This document shows, piece after piece, positions 16,480 through 24,916 of a stretch of DNA of 64,000 nucleotides. A program made the position numbers and the translations under genes. Positions within the stretch are counted from its first letter, which is position 1; every line of letters starts with the position of its first letter. The notes under the pieces are model-generated. The model saw only the letters and a list, made by a program, of their open reading frames with translations. It had not been told where the DNA came from and did not search any database. The DNA comes from an uncultured Aquimarina sp. (GTDB taxonomy: Bacteria; Bacteroidota; Bacteroidia; Flavobacteriales; Flavobacteriaceae): the NCBI GenBank assembly GCA_947502885.1, contig CANNBP010000009.1, forward strand, positions 124,001-188,000. The letters are read 5' to 3'.

Positions 16480-18357
16480 TTAATCAGATAAAGATGATAC
16501 GGTATCTTCTACATTTTCTGTAATATAGGCTAAACAAGTATCAAAATCCTCGAATATACAGTTTGTAGGAACCAAATCCGGAATAATGCCAATTCTTTCC
16601 ATCATATACTTTGGTTGTTTTAATAGCCCTACAAAAAGAACATTGATATCTTTCCGATGTAAATCAAGAATAATTTCTTCCATTGCATATAGCCCCGATT
16701 GATCCATATATTGCATACGATCTAACCTCATGATTACTATATAGGATGTATCTGGGATTTGTGCTGCCAATTGCTGAAAATCAGTAGTAGATCCAAAGAA
16801 TAAAGGACCTTTAATATGCTTGATAAATACTTCTTCTTTTAATTTTTTGGGAAAATCTTTCTCATCTTTCCATGCTTCTTCTTTAAGAGGTTTTAAATCC
16901 CAGCGTTCTGCGGTAAGATCACCTATTTTTTTCATAAACATTAGTGAGGCAATTACTAATCCAATTCCTACTGCAAATACCAAATTCCAGAAGGTAGATA
17001 GTACTAAAACGATTAACATAATCATTACTTCAGAACTTAATTTAAGCGGCCCTAATTTAATATCTTTAGGTAAACTAGGTATGGCTTTTAGTCCTTTATA
17101 ATCCATTACTCCAATTCCTACAGTAATTAATATGCCAGCAAGTACCGCTGCAGGTATTTTTGAGGCTACAGGAGCAAAGCCTAACATAACAATAAGTAAT
17201 ACCAATCCCGCAATCATACCCGATAATTTTGTTTTGCCACCAGAGTTAATGTTTACCACAGTTCTAATGGTAGCGCCTGCACCAGGGATACCGCCAAACA
17301 ATGCCGCAATACTATTTCCTATTCCTTGCCCTACTAATTCTTTATTAGGCTTATGTTTGGTTTTGGTCATGTTATCTGCCACTACACTGGTCAATAAAGA
17401 GTCAATTGCACCAAGTAATGCTAACGTAAGTGCCGTAAAGAAATAAGGTGTAATACTGGCTAGACTAAACCCGGTAAAGATTTCCCATTTGGGAATTGGC
17501 AATCCACTAGGGATTTCTTCTATAGGACGATAATCTAATCCAAAGCCATAAGCAATACCCGACATGACAACTAAGGCGACTAGTGTACTTGGTATAGCTT
17601 TGGTAATTCGTTTAAAACCATAAATAATGAAGATAGTTCCTAATGCTAATAAAAGTTCTAACCAATTAATATTTCTAATAGCTTTAGGAAATACTTTAAT
17701 GGCCCCCAAAGCACCTGATGCCTCTTTTGCGGCTAGGGTTTGTGATTCTTTGAGGATATCTGTTTGCGTAATTTTTTCTGCTCTGGAGATGGTTTCTTTA
17801 AAATCTTCGAGAACTAGGATTTCTTCTGCAGCTTCTTCTTTAAGGATATTTTCTAGGATAAGTTCTTCTGCAAGAGGTTTGAATTGCCCTACCAATTCGG
17901 TATCTTCTTTAGGGTAATATCCTAGAGAGGGTAATATTTGTGTGAGTATTATGATCACTCCAATAGCTGTCATAAACCCTGATACCACAGGATAAGGTAT
18001 GTACTTAATGTAGTTCCCTAAACGAATAGCGCCAAGGCCAATTTGCATCAATCCACTAAGCAAAAAAACCGTTAAAATGGCAGGTAGTGCTTTTTCTACA
18101 CTACCATCATTAGAAGCAATGATTCCTGCAATAACTACCATACTCACAGCTGTCATCGGGGCTGTGGGTCCTGATATTTGCGTATTAGTACCTCCAAATA
18201 AAGCTGCAAAAAAACTAATAAAAATGGCACCGTATAATCCCGCTGTGGGTCCTAAACCTGATGACACTCCAAAGGCAAGTGCCAGAGGTAGTGCAACTAT
18301 ACCTGCGGTTAATCCACCAAAGGTATCTCCTTTTAAGTTACTAAAAAATCCTTTCAT
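16480..18357 (-). CDS. SulP family anion transporter with STAS domain (625 aa)
   Basis: A SulP/SLC26 membrane transporter. The N-terminal motif GGLTAGIVALPLALAFGVSSG and the anion-site segment TQISGPTAPMTAVSM are diagnostic, and a C-terminal cytoplasmic STAS domain lies at about 510-610 (MRLDRMQYMDQSGLYAMEEI). Between helices there is an unusually long, acidic loop of about 90 residues (around 150-235, rich in Glu and Lys) that the neighbouring 516-residue SulP lacks. SulP proteins carry sulfate, bicarbonate or other anions. The nearby beta-carbonic anhydrase favours bicarbonate, but this is inferred from context. A terminator separates it from the carbonic anhydrase gene, so it probably has its own promoter. 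Confidence 0.92.
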   Translation of the reverse strand: MKGFFSNLKGDTFGGLTAGIVALPLALAFGVSSGLGPTAGLYGAIFISFFAALFGGTNTQISGPTAPMTAVSMVVIAGIIASNDGSVEKALPAILTVFLLSGLMQIGLGAIRLGNYIKYIPYPVVSGFMTAIGVIIILTQILPSLGYYPKEDTELVGQFKPLAEELILENILKEEAAEEILVLEDFKETISRAEKITQTDILKESQTLAAKEASGALGAIKVFPKAIRNINWLELLLALGTIFIIYGFKRITKAIPSTLVALVVMSGIAYGFGLDYRPIEEIPSGLPIPKWEIFTGFSLASITPYFFTALTLALLGAIDSLLTSVVADNMTKTKHKPNKELVGQGIGNSIAALFGGIPGAGATIRTVVNINSGGKTKLSGMIAGLVLLIVMLGFAPVASKIPAAVLAGILITVGIGVMDYKGLKAIPSLPKDIKLGPLKLSSEVMIMLIVLVLSTFWNLVFAVGIGLVIASLMFMKKIGDLTAERWDLKPLKEEAWKDEKDFPKKLKEEVFIKHIKGPLFFGSTTDFQQLAAQIPDTSYIVIMRLDRMQYMDQSGLYAMEEIILDLHRKDINVLFVGLLKQPKYMMERIGIIPDLVPTNCIFEDFDTCLAYITENVEDTVSSLSD

Positions 18358-18406
18358 TGATTTATGATGTTTTTTGTTAAAACTTTCTAAAAAATACTAA
18401 AAAAAA

Positions 18407-18430
18407 TACCGATACTTAGGAGCATCGGTA
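18407..18430 (-). terminator. Terminator after carbonic anhydrase
   Basis: On the minus strand TACCGATG pairs with TATCGGTA (one mismatch) around CTCCTAAG and is followed by a run of seven T. It lies 28 bases after the carbonic anhydrase stop, so the SulP gene beyond it is likely a separate unit or read-through. Confidence 0.8.
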
Positions 18431-18457
18431 CTTTTAATAAAATTTTAGGACATAAAA

Positions 18458-19087
18458 TTACTCAAAAAAAGTAACACTTCCGTTACTAATATCATACATT
18501 CCACCAATAATTTTGATTTCATTATTTGCTTCCATTTCACGAAGCACTTCACTTTCGTTTTTGATATTTTCTATGGTTAAGTTTACGTTTTTAACGGCAA
18601 CTTCGTTCACAAAATCAATATTTTTAGAAGTTCTTTCTGCTGGGTCAGTAGGTTCTGCTACCGCTGCAACAGCTGGCTTAATTTTGCTTAATAATGCAGT
18701 TAGATTACCTAGTTTTGCATCATCACATGCTCCTTTTACAGCACCACAAGCAGTGTGTCCTAAAACAACTACTAGTTTGGTACCAGCAAGCTTACAAGCA
18801 AACTCCATACTACCTAAGATATCTTCATTAACAAAATTACCTGCCACACGAGCACTAAAAATATCACCAATACCTTGATCAAAGATCAATTCTGAAGAAA
18901 CTCTTGAGTCTATACAGCTAAGGATGGTTGCAAAAGGAAATTGTCCACCTTTGGTGTCACTAACCTGATCTAAAAGATCTCTATTAGCCATATGTTTTTT
19001 CTGAAATCTTTGGTTTCCTTCTTTTAATAATTCTAATGCAGTTTGTGGTGTAATTGCAGCCTGTGTTTCTTGAGTATGTGCTTTCAT
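18458..19087 (-). CDS. Beta-class carbonic anhydrase
   Basis: The 209-residue protein is a beta-carbonic anhydrase. The zinc ligands and catalytic dyad are visible: Cys58-Ile-Asp60-Ser-Arg62 and His111-Thr-Ala-Cys114, the latter in VVLGHTACGAVKGA. It interconverts CO2 and bicarbonate. There is no clear signal peptide (N-terminus MKAHTQETQAAITP is polar), so it should be cytoplasmic. It lies between two SulP transporters on the same strand with gaps of about 100 bases on each side, which strongly suggests a coupled bicarbonate uptake and conversion function, as proposed for anaplerotic carbon fixation in other marine flavobacteria. Confidence 0.94.
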   Translation of the reverse strand: MKAHTQETQAAITPQTALELLKEGNQRFQKKHMANRDLLDQVSDTKGGQFPFATILSCIDSRVSSELIFDQGIGDIFSARVAGNFVNEDILGSMEFACKLAGTKLVVVLGHTACGAVKGACDDAKLGNLTALLSKIKPAVAAVAEPTDPAERTSKNIDFVNEVAVKNVNLTIENIKNESEVLREMEANNEIKIIGGMYDISNGSVTFFE

Positions 19088-19186
19088 CTCTTATTATTGT
19101 TTTTTTTAATTTATACGAAATTGCTGTTGAGCACTTTCATTAATATTTTATTTTAAGAAACCTCTTAAAAAAGAGGCCTTTCTCTA

Positions 19187-20737
19187 TTATGCGGATTTAG
19201 GTCTTAATTTAAAGAATTTAATATAGCTATCTGGGTTTTCAACCACTCCTCTTTCAGAAATTAGATTGATATCAATATTCTTATTTCTAGCTTTTTCAGA
19301 AAAATCTTCCAAAATTTCTACAATATCATAATCTAGATAACGTGTTTTTCTTACATCAAGTGTAAGATAAGTATCTTCTTCTAAACTATCAAGTTCTTTT
19401 AAGATTGCACCTTTATTAAAGAAAGTTACCTCTTCTGCCAAGGTCATTTTTACTTTACGTTTACCATTACTTTCATCTTCGATATGTAAGAAATGAGAGT
19501 TTTGGTAGCTTTTAAACAAAATAACGACAACTCCTACCGCAAGACCTAATCCAATTCCCCATAATAAATTGATAAAAACAATACCTAATATAGTTACTAT
19601 AAAAGGCACAAATTGTTTCCAACCTGATTTCCACATGGCAGCAAAAGTAGACGGCTTTGCCAATTTATAACCTACAATCAAAAGTATTGCAGCTAGTACA
19701 GAAAGCGGAATAAGATTTAGTAATGTAGGAATAGCAATCACAGAAATTAACAAAAAGAACCCATGAATTATAGCTGCTAACTTTGATTTACCACCTGATT
19801 GGATGTTTGCAGAGCTTCGAACAATTACCTGAGTAATAGGCAGTCCTCCTATAAGACCAGAAATAACATTTCCTGTTCCCTGTGCCATTAATTCTCTATT
19901 CGTAGGAGTTACCCTTTTTTGAGGATCAATTTTGTCTGTTGCTTCTACACAAAGTAAGGTTTCTAAACTTGCTACTAATGCAATAGTAAATGCTACTAAC
20001 CATACTTCACCATTTGTAATAACAGCAAAATTAGGAAAACTAAATTGACCAAAGAAAGAGTCTATATCAGATGGAACAGGAACACTTACCAAACTTTTAG
20101 GGTTTATTCCTAAAGTTTCAGAAGCACCAAACATTGTGAAAAAAACAATACCTACTACCACCGCAACCAAAGGACCTTGAACCAATTGAAATATTTTTCC
20201 TTTGTTACTTAAAACATTGCTCCAAAGAAGTAGAATTCCCAAACTTACTATAGCAACTATTGTACTACCTAAGCTTAATCCTGTAAAAGAACTCAAAATT
20301 TGCTCAAAAGTACCTTCTCCTTTTTCTCCAATATATCCAAAAAAGACAGGAATTTGTTTTAGAATAATTATAATCCCAATCCCAGTAAGCATTCCTTTAA
20401 TTACTGATGATGGAAAATAATATCCTATTACTCCTGCTTTTAATAATCCTAGTACAATTTGGATTACTCCTCCAAGAACAACAGCTACAAGAAAGTTTTC
20501 AAATCCACCTAAAGATCCGATAGATGTTAATACAATCGCAGCTAATCCAGCTGCTGGTCCGCTAACTCCAATTTGAGAACCACTTAAGAGTCCTACTACA
20601 ATACCTCCAATAATTCCGGCAATTAAACCAGAAAATAGTGGAGCTCCACTGGCAAGGGCAATACCTAAACATAGGGGTAATGCCACAAAAAACACGACAA
20701 TACTTGCCGGTAAATCATTTTTTAATGTTTTAAACAT
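19187..20737 (-). CDS. SulP family anion transporter with STAS domain (516 aa)
   Basis: A second SulP transporter. It has the family start SIVVFFVALPLCLGIALASGAP, the anion-site segment QIGVSGPAAGLAAIV, the late segment FCVEATDKIDP-like LLCVEATDKIDPQKR and PITQVIVRSSANIQSGGKSK, and a C-terminal STAS domain at about 435-505 (LDVRKTRYLDYDIVEIL). The usual Asp-Ser-[SG] phosphorylation-like motif of STAS is replaced by Asp-Tyr-Asp. It is shorter than the other SulP because it lacks the long acidic loop. A short-chain SulP next to carbonic anhydrase resembles the BicA bicarbonate transporters. The small gene at 20866 lies upstream on the same strand. Confidence 0.92.
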   Translation of the reverse strand: MFKTLKNDLPASIVVFFVALPLCLGIALASGAPLFSGLIAGIIGGIVVGLLSGSQIGVSGPAAGLAAIVLTSIGSLGGFENFLVAVVLGGVIQIVLGLLKAGVIGYYFPSSVIKGMLTGIGIIIILKQIPVFFGYIGEKGEGTFEQILSSFTGLSLGSTIVAIVSLGILLLWSNVLSNKGKIFQLVQGPLVAVVVGIVFFTMFGASETLGINPKSLVSVPVPSDIDSFFGQFSFPNFAVITNGEVWLVAFTIALVASLETLLCVEATDKIDPQKRVTPTNRELMAQGTGNVISGLIGGLPITQVIVRSSANIQSGGKSKLAAIIHGFFLLISVIAIPTLLNLIPLSVLAAILLIVGYKLAKPSTFAAMWKSGWKQFVPFIVTILGIVFINLLWGIGLGLAVGVVVILFKSYQNSHFLHIEDESNGKRKVKMTLAEEVTFFNKGAILKELDSLEEDTYLTLDVRKTRYLDYDIVEILEDFSEKARNKNIDINLISERGVVENPDSYIKFFKLRPKSA

Positions 20738-20865
20738 AACAATAATTATTTTTTAATATGTATCGAATACATAATATTTTGAGTTTTTAAAAAATTGCCA
20801 AAAGAATTAACTGACCCTTTATTTGTATAAAGCATCTGTATCCAGATTTGGCGCCAATAAATATT

Positions 20866-21189
20866 TTATGAAAACTCGGGAGGGGGAGTATTATTTTCTG
20901 GATAAACTTGAGTCTTGGGGACAAAAAGAAAATGGAAACTTACTTTCCATAAGTCTACTAATGTAGCACTGTTTTCTGAACTAAACTGAGAAATTTTATC
21001 CTTTTCTTTATGATCATCCTTTTCAGGAGTTTCTGTATCATGCTGCTCTGATCCTTCTGCTTCTTCGAGAACTATTGACAAGCTATCACCACAATAATAA
21101 AAGTCGAATAACTCCATACTGTAGTTTACAATGCTAAGTAGAAACCCAAAAACAATTAAAAATTTCGCTATTTTGATTTTTGTTCTCAA
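20866..21189 (-). CDS. Small single-pass membrane protein, unknown function
   Basis: I do not recognise this 107-residue protein. It starts with TTG (the only usual start codon after the upstream in-frame stop), has a basic N-terminus (MRTKIKIAKF) and one hydrophobic segment at about 9-22, then an acidic, His/Lys-containing stretch at about 42-70 (HDTETPEKDDHKEKDK) and a proline-rich C-terminus ending PPPEFS. The charged stretch could bind metal, but this is speculation. It is 128 bases upstream of the SulP gene on the same strand and might be co-transcribed. The start is uncertain; the frame is open somewhat further upstream without ATG. Confidence 0.55.
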   Translation of the reverse strand: MRTKIKIAKFLIVFGFLLSIVNYSMELFDFYYCGDSLSIVLEEAEGSEQHDTETPEKDDHKEKDKISQFSSENSATLVDLWKVSFHFLFVPKTQVYPENNTPPPEFS

Positions 21190-21407
21190 ATACAGGGCAT
21201 TTTTCAGGCAAAAATAAGAGTATTTATGATCTAATTCGTTAAATCAACCCTAAAAATTTCTATAGGGCTATAATTCTTTGTTATAGGTCGTAGAAATCGA
21301 ACTTACTTTACAGTTTTGTGTGTTGTGTTTTTTTTTAATTCTTTAACAAAATATTTTACCCTCTTTTTCTAAGATTACAAAGTAGGATTGGGCAAGTGAT
21401 ATTAGTT

Positions 21408-23129
21408 TTAAAATGATTTTATGTTTTGTCTTTTTAGCTCTTTAATAAAATAAGATGGTCTTACTCCTGTAACTTTCTCAAAAGATTTTGAAAAAGATCC
21501 TCGTTGATTATACCCCGATTCGACTGCAATAGCATCAATGGTTAATTCTCTAAATTTTATGTCATTTTTAAGACGATTTAAAATGTAATCGATTCTAAGG
21601 TTTTGAATATAACCATAAAAAGAGGTTGCCTTATATACTTTAATTATTTTTGAAAGATACTTCGAGTTGCTACCTACTTGTTTTGCTAATTGTTGTAATG
21701 TAAGATTAGGGTTTAGAAAACCTAATTCTTTCTCGAATTGATTTAATTGAGATAAAATATGTGTCACAATTTCATCAGAAATATTGAGGGTTTCTTTTAG
21801 AGGTAGTACTTTTGCTATAACTTTTTTATCGTCAATTCCTGTTTTACCTAATCCAGAGACAAGTTTTTTTGCGTTTTGTTTATACTTAAGTATAGAATAG
21901 GTTTGATAGCCTAATAGAATAATTATTAATATTCCGACGCCAAGATACCAAAAAGACTTAGCTTTAAACTTCTTATTGTCTTTTGCTAAATTTGTAATAA
22001 GTAATTCTTTTTCTTGTATAAGTGATGGGATATCAAATTTATCAAGTACTTTATCATTGATGTAGTTGGCGGTTACAGTATAAATACTATCAAATCTCAA
22101 TAGTTTATTAACATACTCTAGTCGTATTTCATATTCTTCTTCGCCGTGCATATTCATCAACTCATAGTAAGTATCTCGATATTCGAAACTCATTTTTTGT
22201 TCTTTTTCATATAAAGAATCGATTTTTTTAAAATGATGATATGATGCATTATAATCCCCTAAACCTTTGTTTGTTTTTCCTAAATAATAATGTATTTCTA
22301 CAAAATTTGCCATATTTAAAGTAGCATGTACCGTTTCAAGCTTTTCAAAAATTCGTTTCGCTTCTTTTAGATTTCCTAAATAATAATTGGTAATTCCTTC
22401 ATTGGCCATTAAGTATCTATAGGTTGATAGATCGAGGTTTTTGACAAGTATTTTTCCTTTTCTGTTGTAGTATAGAGCCGAGTCATATTTTTTAACCTTT
22501 GTTAAATAATACGATATGTTGCTATAATGATTTGCAAGACATATCTTATTGGTGGCTAGTGGTTTTTTTTCTAGTCTTTTTATATCTTCTTTGTAAAAAT
22601 CGATGGCTTCTTGTATATCTCCAAAATCTGCTTTAATTGTTATCAAGTCTTCTTTGCAATAGCTTAACAATAAATCATTATTTAATAATATAGCATAGTC
22701 TTTTGCTTTTACCAAATAATTCATTGCTGCGATATAATCATAGCGATCCATATAATATAAATACAAATCGGTAAAGGTTAATGCTCTTATATAGTCAAAG
22801 GATTTTTTTCCGGCAGTTAATCTTAAAACTGTATCCATGTAACTTAGATATGTTTCATTGGTGTACGCATTACCTAGATCATAATAATTTGATATTATAT
22901 TGGCGGTATCTTTTTCTTTTTTTGATTCTAACAGCTTTAACTTCCCACACTGAATAGCGTCTTTTATGTTAGGGTTTATGGTGGTATCTAATAATTCAAG
23001 AGACGAATTTTGTTTTGACAAGTCGATATGTTGACCTAGTAAACAGCTAGATAACATGAGAAAATAAATAAAAATATAGCGACAAATTTGAGACATTTTA
23101 TCAATGATTCCTTTAAAAATATGAGGCAT
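21408..23129 (-). CDS. Membrane-spanning TPR / AraC-type transcriptional regulator (copy 1)
   Basis: A 573-residue one-component regulator. The N-terminus has a signal anchor (about 14-34, or from the alternative ATG at 23096). Residues about 60-360 are helical tetratricopeptide-like repeats (YNRKGKILVKNLDLS, YYLGNLKEAKRIFEKLE, YHHFKKIDSLYE), expected outside the cytoplasm. A membrane helix lies at about 395-415 (YLGVGILIIILLGYQTYSIL). The C-terminus is an AraC/HTH_18 DNA-binding domain (about 465-570: LTLQQLAKQVGSNSKYLSKII and AVESGYNQRGSFSKSFEKVTG). It thus carries sensor, membrane span and DNA-binding parts in one chain. It is divergent from the M43 protease gene at 23827 and is the paralogue of the gene at 24917. 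Confidence 0.88.
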   Translation of the reverse strand: MPHIFKGIIDKMSQICRYIFIYFLMLSSCLLGQHIDLSKQNSSLELLDTTINPNIKDAIQCGKLKLLESKKEKDTANIISNYYDLGNAYTNETYLSYMDTVLRLTAGKKSFDYIRALTFTDLYLYYMDRYDYIAAMNYLVKAKDYAILLNNDLLLSYCKEDLITIKADFGDIQEAIDFYKEDIKRLEKKPLATNKICLANHYSNISYYLTKVKKYDSALYYNRKGKILVKNLDLSTYRYLMANEGITNYYLGNLKEAKRIFEKLETVHATLNMANFVEIHYYLGKTNKGLGDYNASYHHFKKIDSLYEKEQKMSFEYRDTYYELMNMHGEEEYEIRLEYVNKLLRFDSIYTVTANYINDKVLDKFDIPSLIQEKELLITNLAKDNKKFKAKSFWYLGVGILIIILLGYQTYSILKYKQNAKKLVSGLGKTGIDDKKVIAKVLPLKETLNISDEIVTHILSQLNQFEKELGFLNPNLTLQQLAKQVGSNSKYLSKIIKVYKATSFYGYIQNLRIDYILNRLKNDIKFRELTIDAIAVESGYNQRGSFSKSFEKVTGVRPSYFIKELKRQNIKSF

Positions 23130-23585
23130 TTTTAATTATACAAAAAGCGAGTTAAAAACTATAGTATAAGGTTTTTTTTAAGAGTTTTTTGATGGCACAA
23201 GTATTAAATATTTAGAGAATATTAAATATGTAAATTGAATACTTTGTGTGTTTGGTATATATCAAATATATGATAAAATTAGATATTATTTTCTATTTCT
23301 AAAGGATAAAATGAATTTGAATAAGGGATTTTATACTATTTTAATGGTACTAAAATATAGTGTGTTATGTTTGTTTTTTTAATAAAACTGAAACCCTTAT
23401 TTGGTTGTATACTAGATTCGTTTTTAAAAAATATAACAGTTTTGATAAAGGTATATGCCCAAAAATGCATGTTTAATTTTTTGTTAAATAAAAATTAAAC
23501 TAATTGATATTTTACGAGAAATACCATCTTAATATGCTGCAATATGACTTGTAAAAGCCTTGTTTTACAGTTTCTATATTTTTCT

Positions 23586-23623
23586 TTTCATAAATGTTAA
23601 TCAGTTAATTTTCCAAGAATGTT
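23586..23623 (+). promoter_or_regulatory. Direct-repeat operator upstream of protease copy 1
   Basis: Two 13-base half sites, TTTCATAAATGTT at 23586 and TTCCAAGAATGTT at 23611, lie 25 bases apart in the same orientation. They match TTCCATGAATGTT, found exactly at 27182, at 11 and 12 of 13 positions. Direct repeats about two helix turns apart just upstream of a promoter are typical AraC-family activator sites; the divergent AraC-type regulator is the obvious candidate protein. Confidence 0.6.
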
Positions 23624-23635
23624 GACTAAGTTTTC

Positions 23636-23666
23636 TTGCCTATAGCTCAAAATACTTCAATCTTTA
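23636..23666 (+). promoter_or_regulatory. Candidate promoter of M43 protease copy 1
   Basis: TTG at 23636, 20 bases, then AATCTTTA at 23659. This resembles the Bacteroidota TTG-N19/20-TAnnTTTG promoter with a weak -7 box, as expected for an activator-dependent promoter. Copy 2 has TTT-N20-AATATTTG at the same distance from its own repeats. The start point would fall near GCAGAA at 23671, giving a leader of about 150 bases. Confidence 0.45.
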
Positions 23667-23826
23667 TTTCGCAGAAGCTACTTAAAAATAGCATAGATAT
23701 TTTGTTATAAACATATTGGATTGATAGGTTTTAATCAATGTGTTTTTCTTTAAAATGGAAAATGCTCTTTGAAGATTTATGTTTTAAGGTATTCTGCAAT
23801 AAACTAACAAATAAACACAAACAATC

Positions 23827-24846
23827 ATGAAGAAAAATGTTTTAATTATCCCCTTTTGTTTGATCATTTTATTGTTTTTTTCGGCTTGCTCGGAAGAAAC
23901 TTTTCAAGAAGATGTTTCCACAGAAAATGTTTCGATCAATAATGTTCAAGCAGATGAGGTTTCAGATACTAAATGTAGTACAACTATAAAGTCAAACAAA
24001 TTGAAGGAGGTAAACCCCGAATATTTAAGGATGTCTCAATTAATGGAGAATCATGCTAAATCATATGTCGAAAATTTAAATCGGAGAGCATCTCTGGGAC
24101 AAAAAAATGTTGAAAATGCAATAGAAATCCCTGTTGTTGTTCATAATTTATGGTTTCAACAACGGCATAAATTTTCAAGGAGGGCTATAGAAGATCAAAT
24201 TAATGTTCTAACATTAGATTTTAATCTTCAAAATCCAGAAGTAAATAACGTTCCAAGAGAGTTTCAGCATCTTAAGGGAAATGTTAATATACGTTTTAGG
24301 TTAGCGCAGGTTATTTATAAAAAAGTGAATACAAGAAAGCAATGGAGAGCTTTTTATTGGGATGGAGATTTGATGAAGAGACCAGCAAGTGGAGGATCGG
24401 CAACAGTGGATCCTTATAGAAATTTAAATATATGGGTTGGAAATCAAGATGGAGGCTATGCTTATTTTCCCGGAGTTTCTCGTGACATTGATGGTATTGT
24501 TCTAGGACATCGAGAGTTTGGTGTTAATAATAAGAATGTAGGTAGAGTTGCAACGCATGAAGTAGGACATTATTTAGGTTTGCACCATGTATGGGGACCA
24601 GAACGCTCTAGTAATAAGAAAAAAAGTTGTGATCAGGATGATGGTATATCAGATACACCTCTTACAATAGGAACGCCTTTTGACCAATGTGTGCTATCAA
24701 GAAGTACATGTGGTAGTAAAGATATGACCATGAATTTTATGGATTATACTAGAGGAGATTGTGTTTCTATATTTACATTAGAACAAAAAAGCCGTATGAG
24801 GTCACACTTTGTTCCAGGAGGATTTAGATCACAAATGGCAAATTAA
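23827..24846 (+). CDS. M43 family zinc metalloprotease, lipoprotein (copy 1)
   Basis: The 339-residue protein starts MKKNVLIIPFCLIILLFF and has a lipobox FSAC followed by SEE, so it is an exported lipoprotein. The catalytic motif HEVGHYLGLHH (His244, Glu245, His248, His254) and the Met-turn segment MTMNFMDY assign it to the M43 (cytophagalysin/pappalysin) metzincins. The region between, with FRLAQVIYKKVNTRKQW and LNIWVGNQDGG, is typical of flavobacterial M43 enzymes. It lacks the T9SS tail common in larger M43 proteins. It is divergent from the AraC-type regulator at 21408 and paralogous to the protease at 27456. Confidence 0.92.
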   Translation: MKKNVLIIPFCLIILLFFSACSEETFQEDVSTENVSINNVQADEVSDTKCSTTIKSNKLKEVNPEYLRMSQLMENHAKSYVENLNRRASLGQKNVENAIEIPVVVHNLWFQQRHKFSRRAIEDQINVLTLDFNLQNPEVNNVPREFQHLKGNVNIRFRLAQVIYKKVNTRKQWRAFYWDGDLMKRPASGGSATVDPYRNLNIWVGNQDGGYAYFPGVSRDIDGIVLGHREFGVNNKNVGRVATHEVGHYLGLHHVWGPERSSNKKKSCDQDDGISDTPLTIGTPFDQCVLSRSTCGSKDMTMNFMDYTRGDCVSIFTLEQKSRMRSHFVPGGFRSQMAN

Positions 24847-24916
24847 GAATTGAACAAAGGCATTTTCCGTTTTAAGTAACAATAACATTAGATTTCCTTT
24901 TTTGTCTATTATTTTC

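Larger units (their letters stand above)
23130..23826. other. Long divergent intergenic region with conserved regulatory elements (copy 1)
   Basis: This 697-base AT-rich region holds no convincing gene. Its right part carries the direct repeats (23586-23623), promoter-like box (23636-23666) and GCAGAA/TTCTGC elements that reappear at 27182-27419 before the second protease. The left part (23130-23560) shows only AT-rich sequence. Confidence 0.6.

Noticed and set aside
16820..17917. Several plus-strand frames opposite the SulP gene
   Set aside because: All are antisense shadows rich in Pro, Ala and Thr, opposite a well-supported transporter gene.
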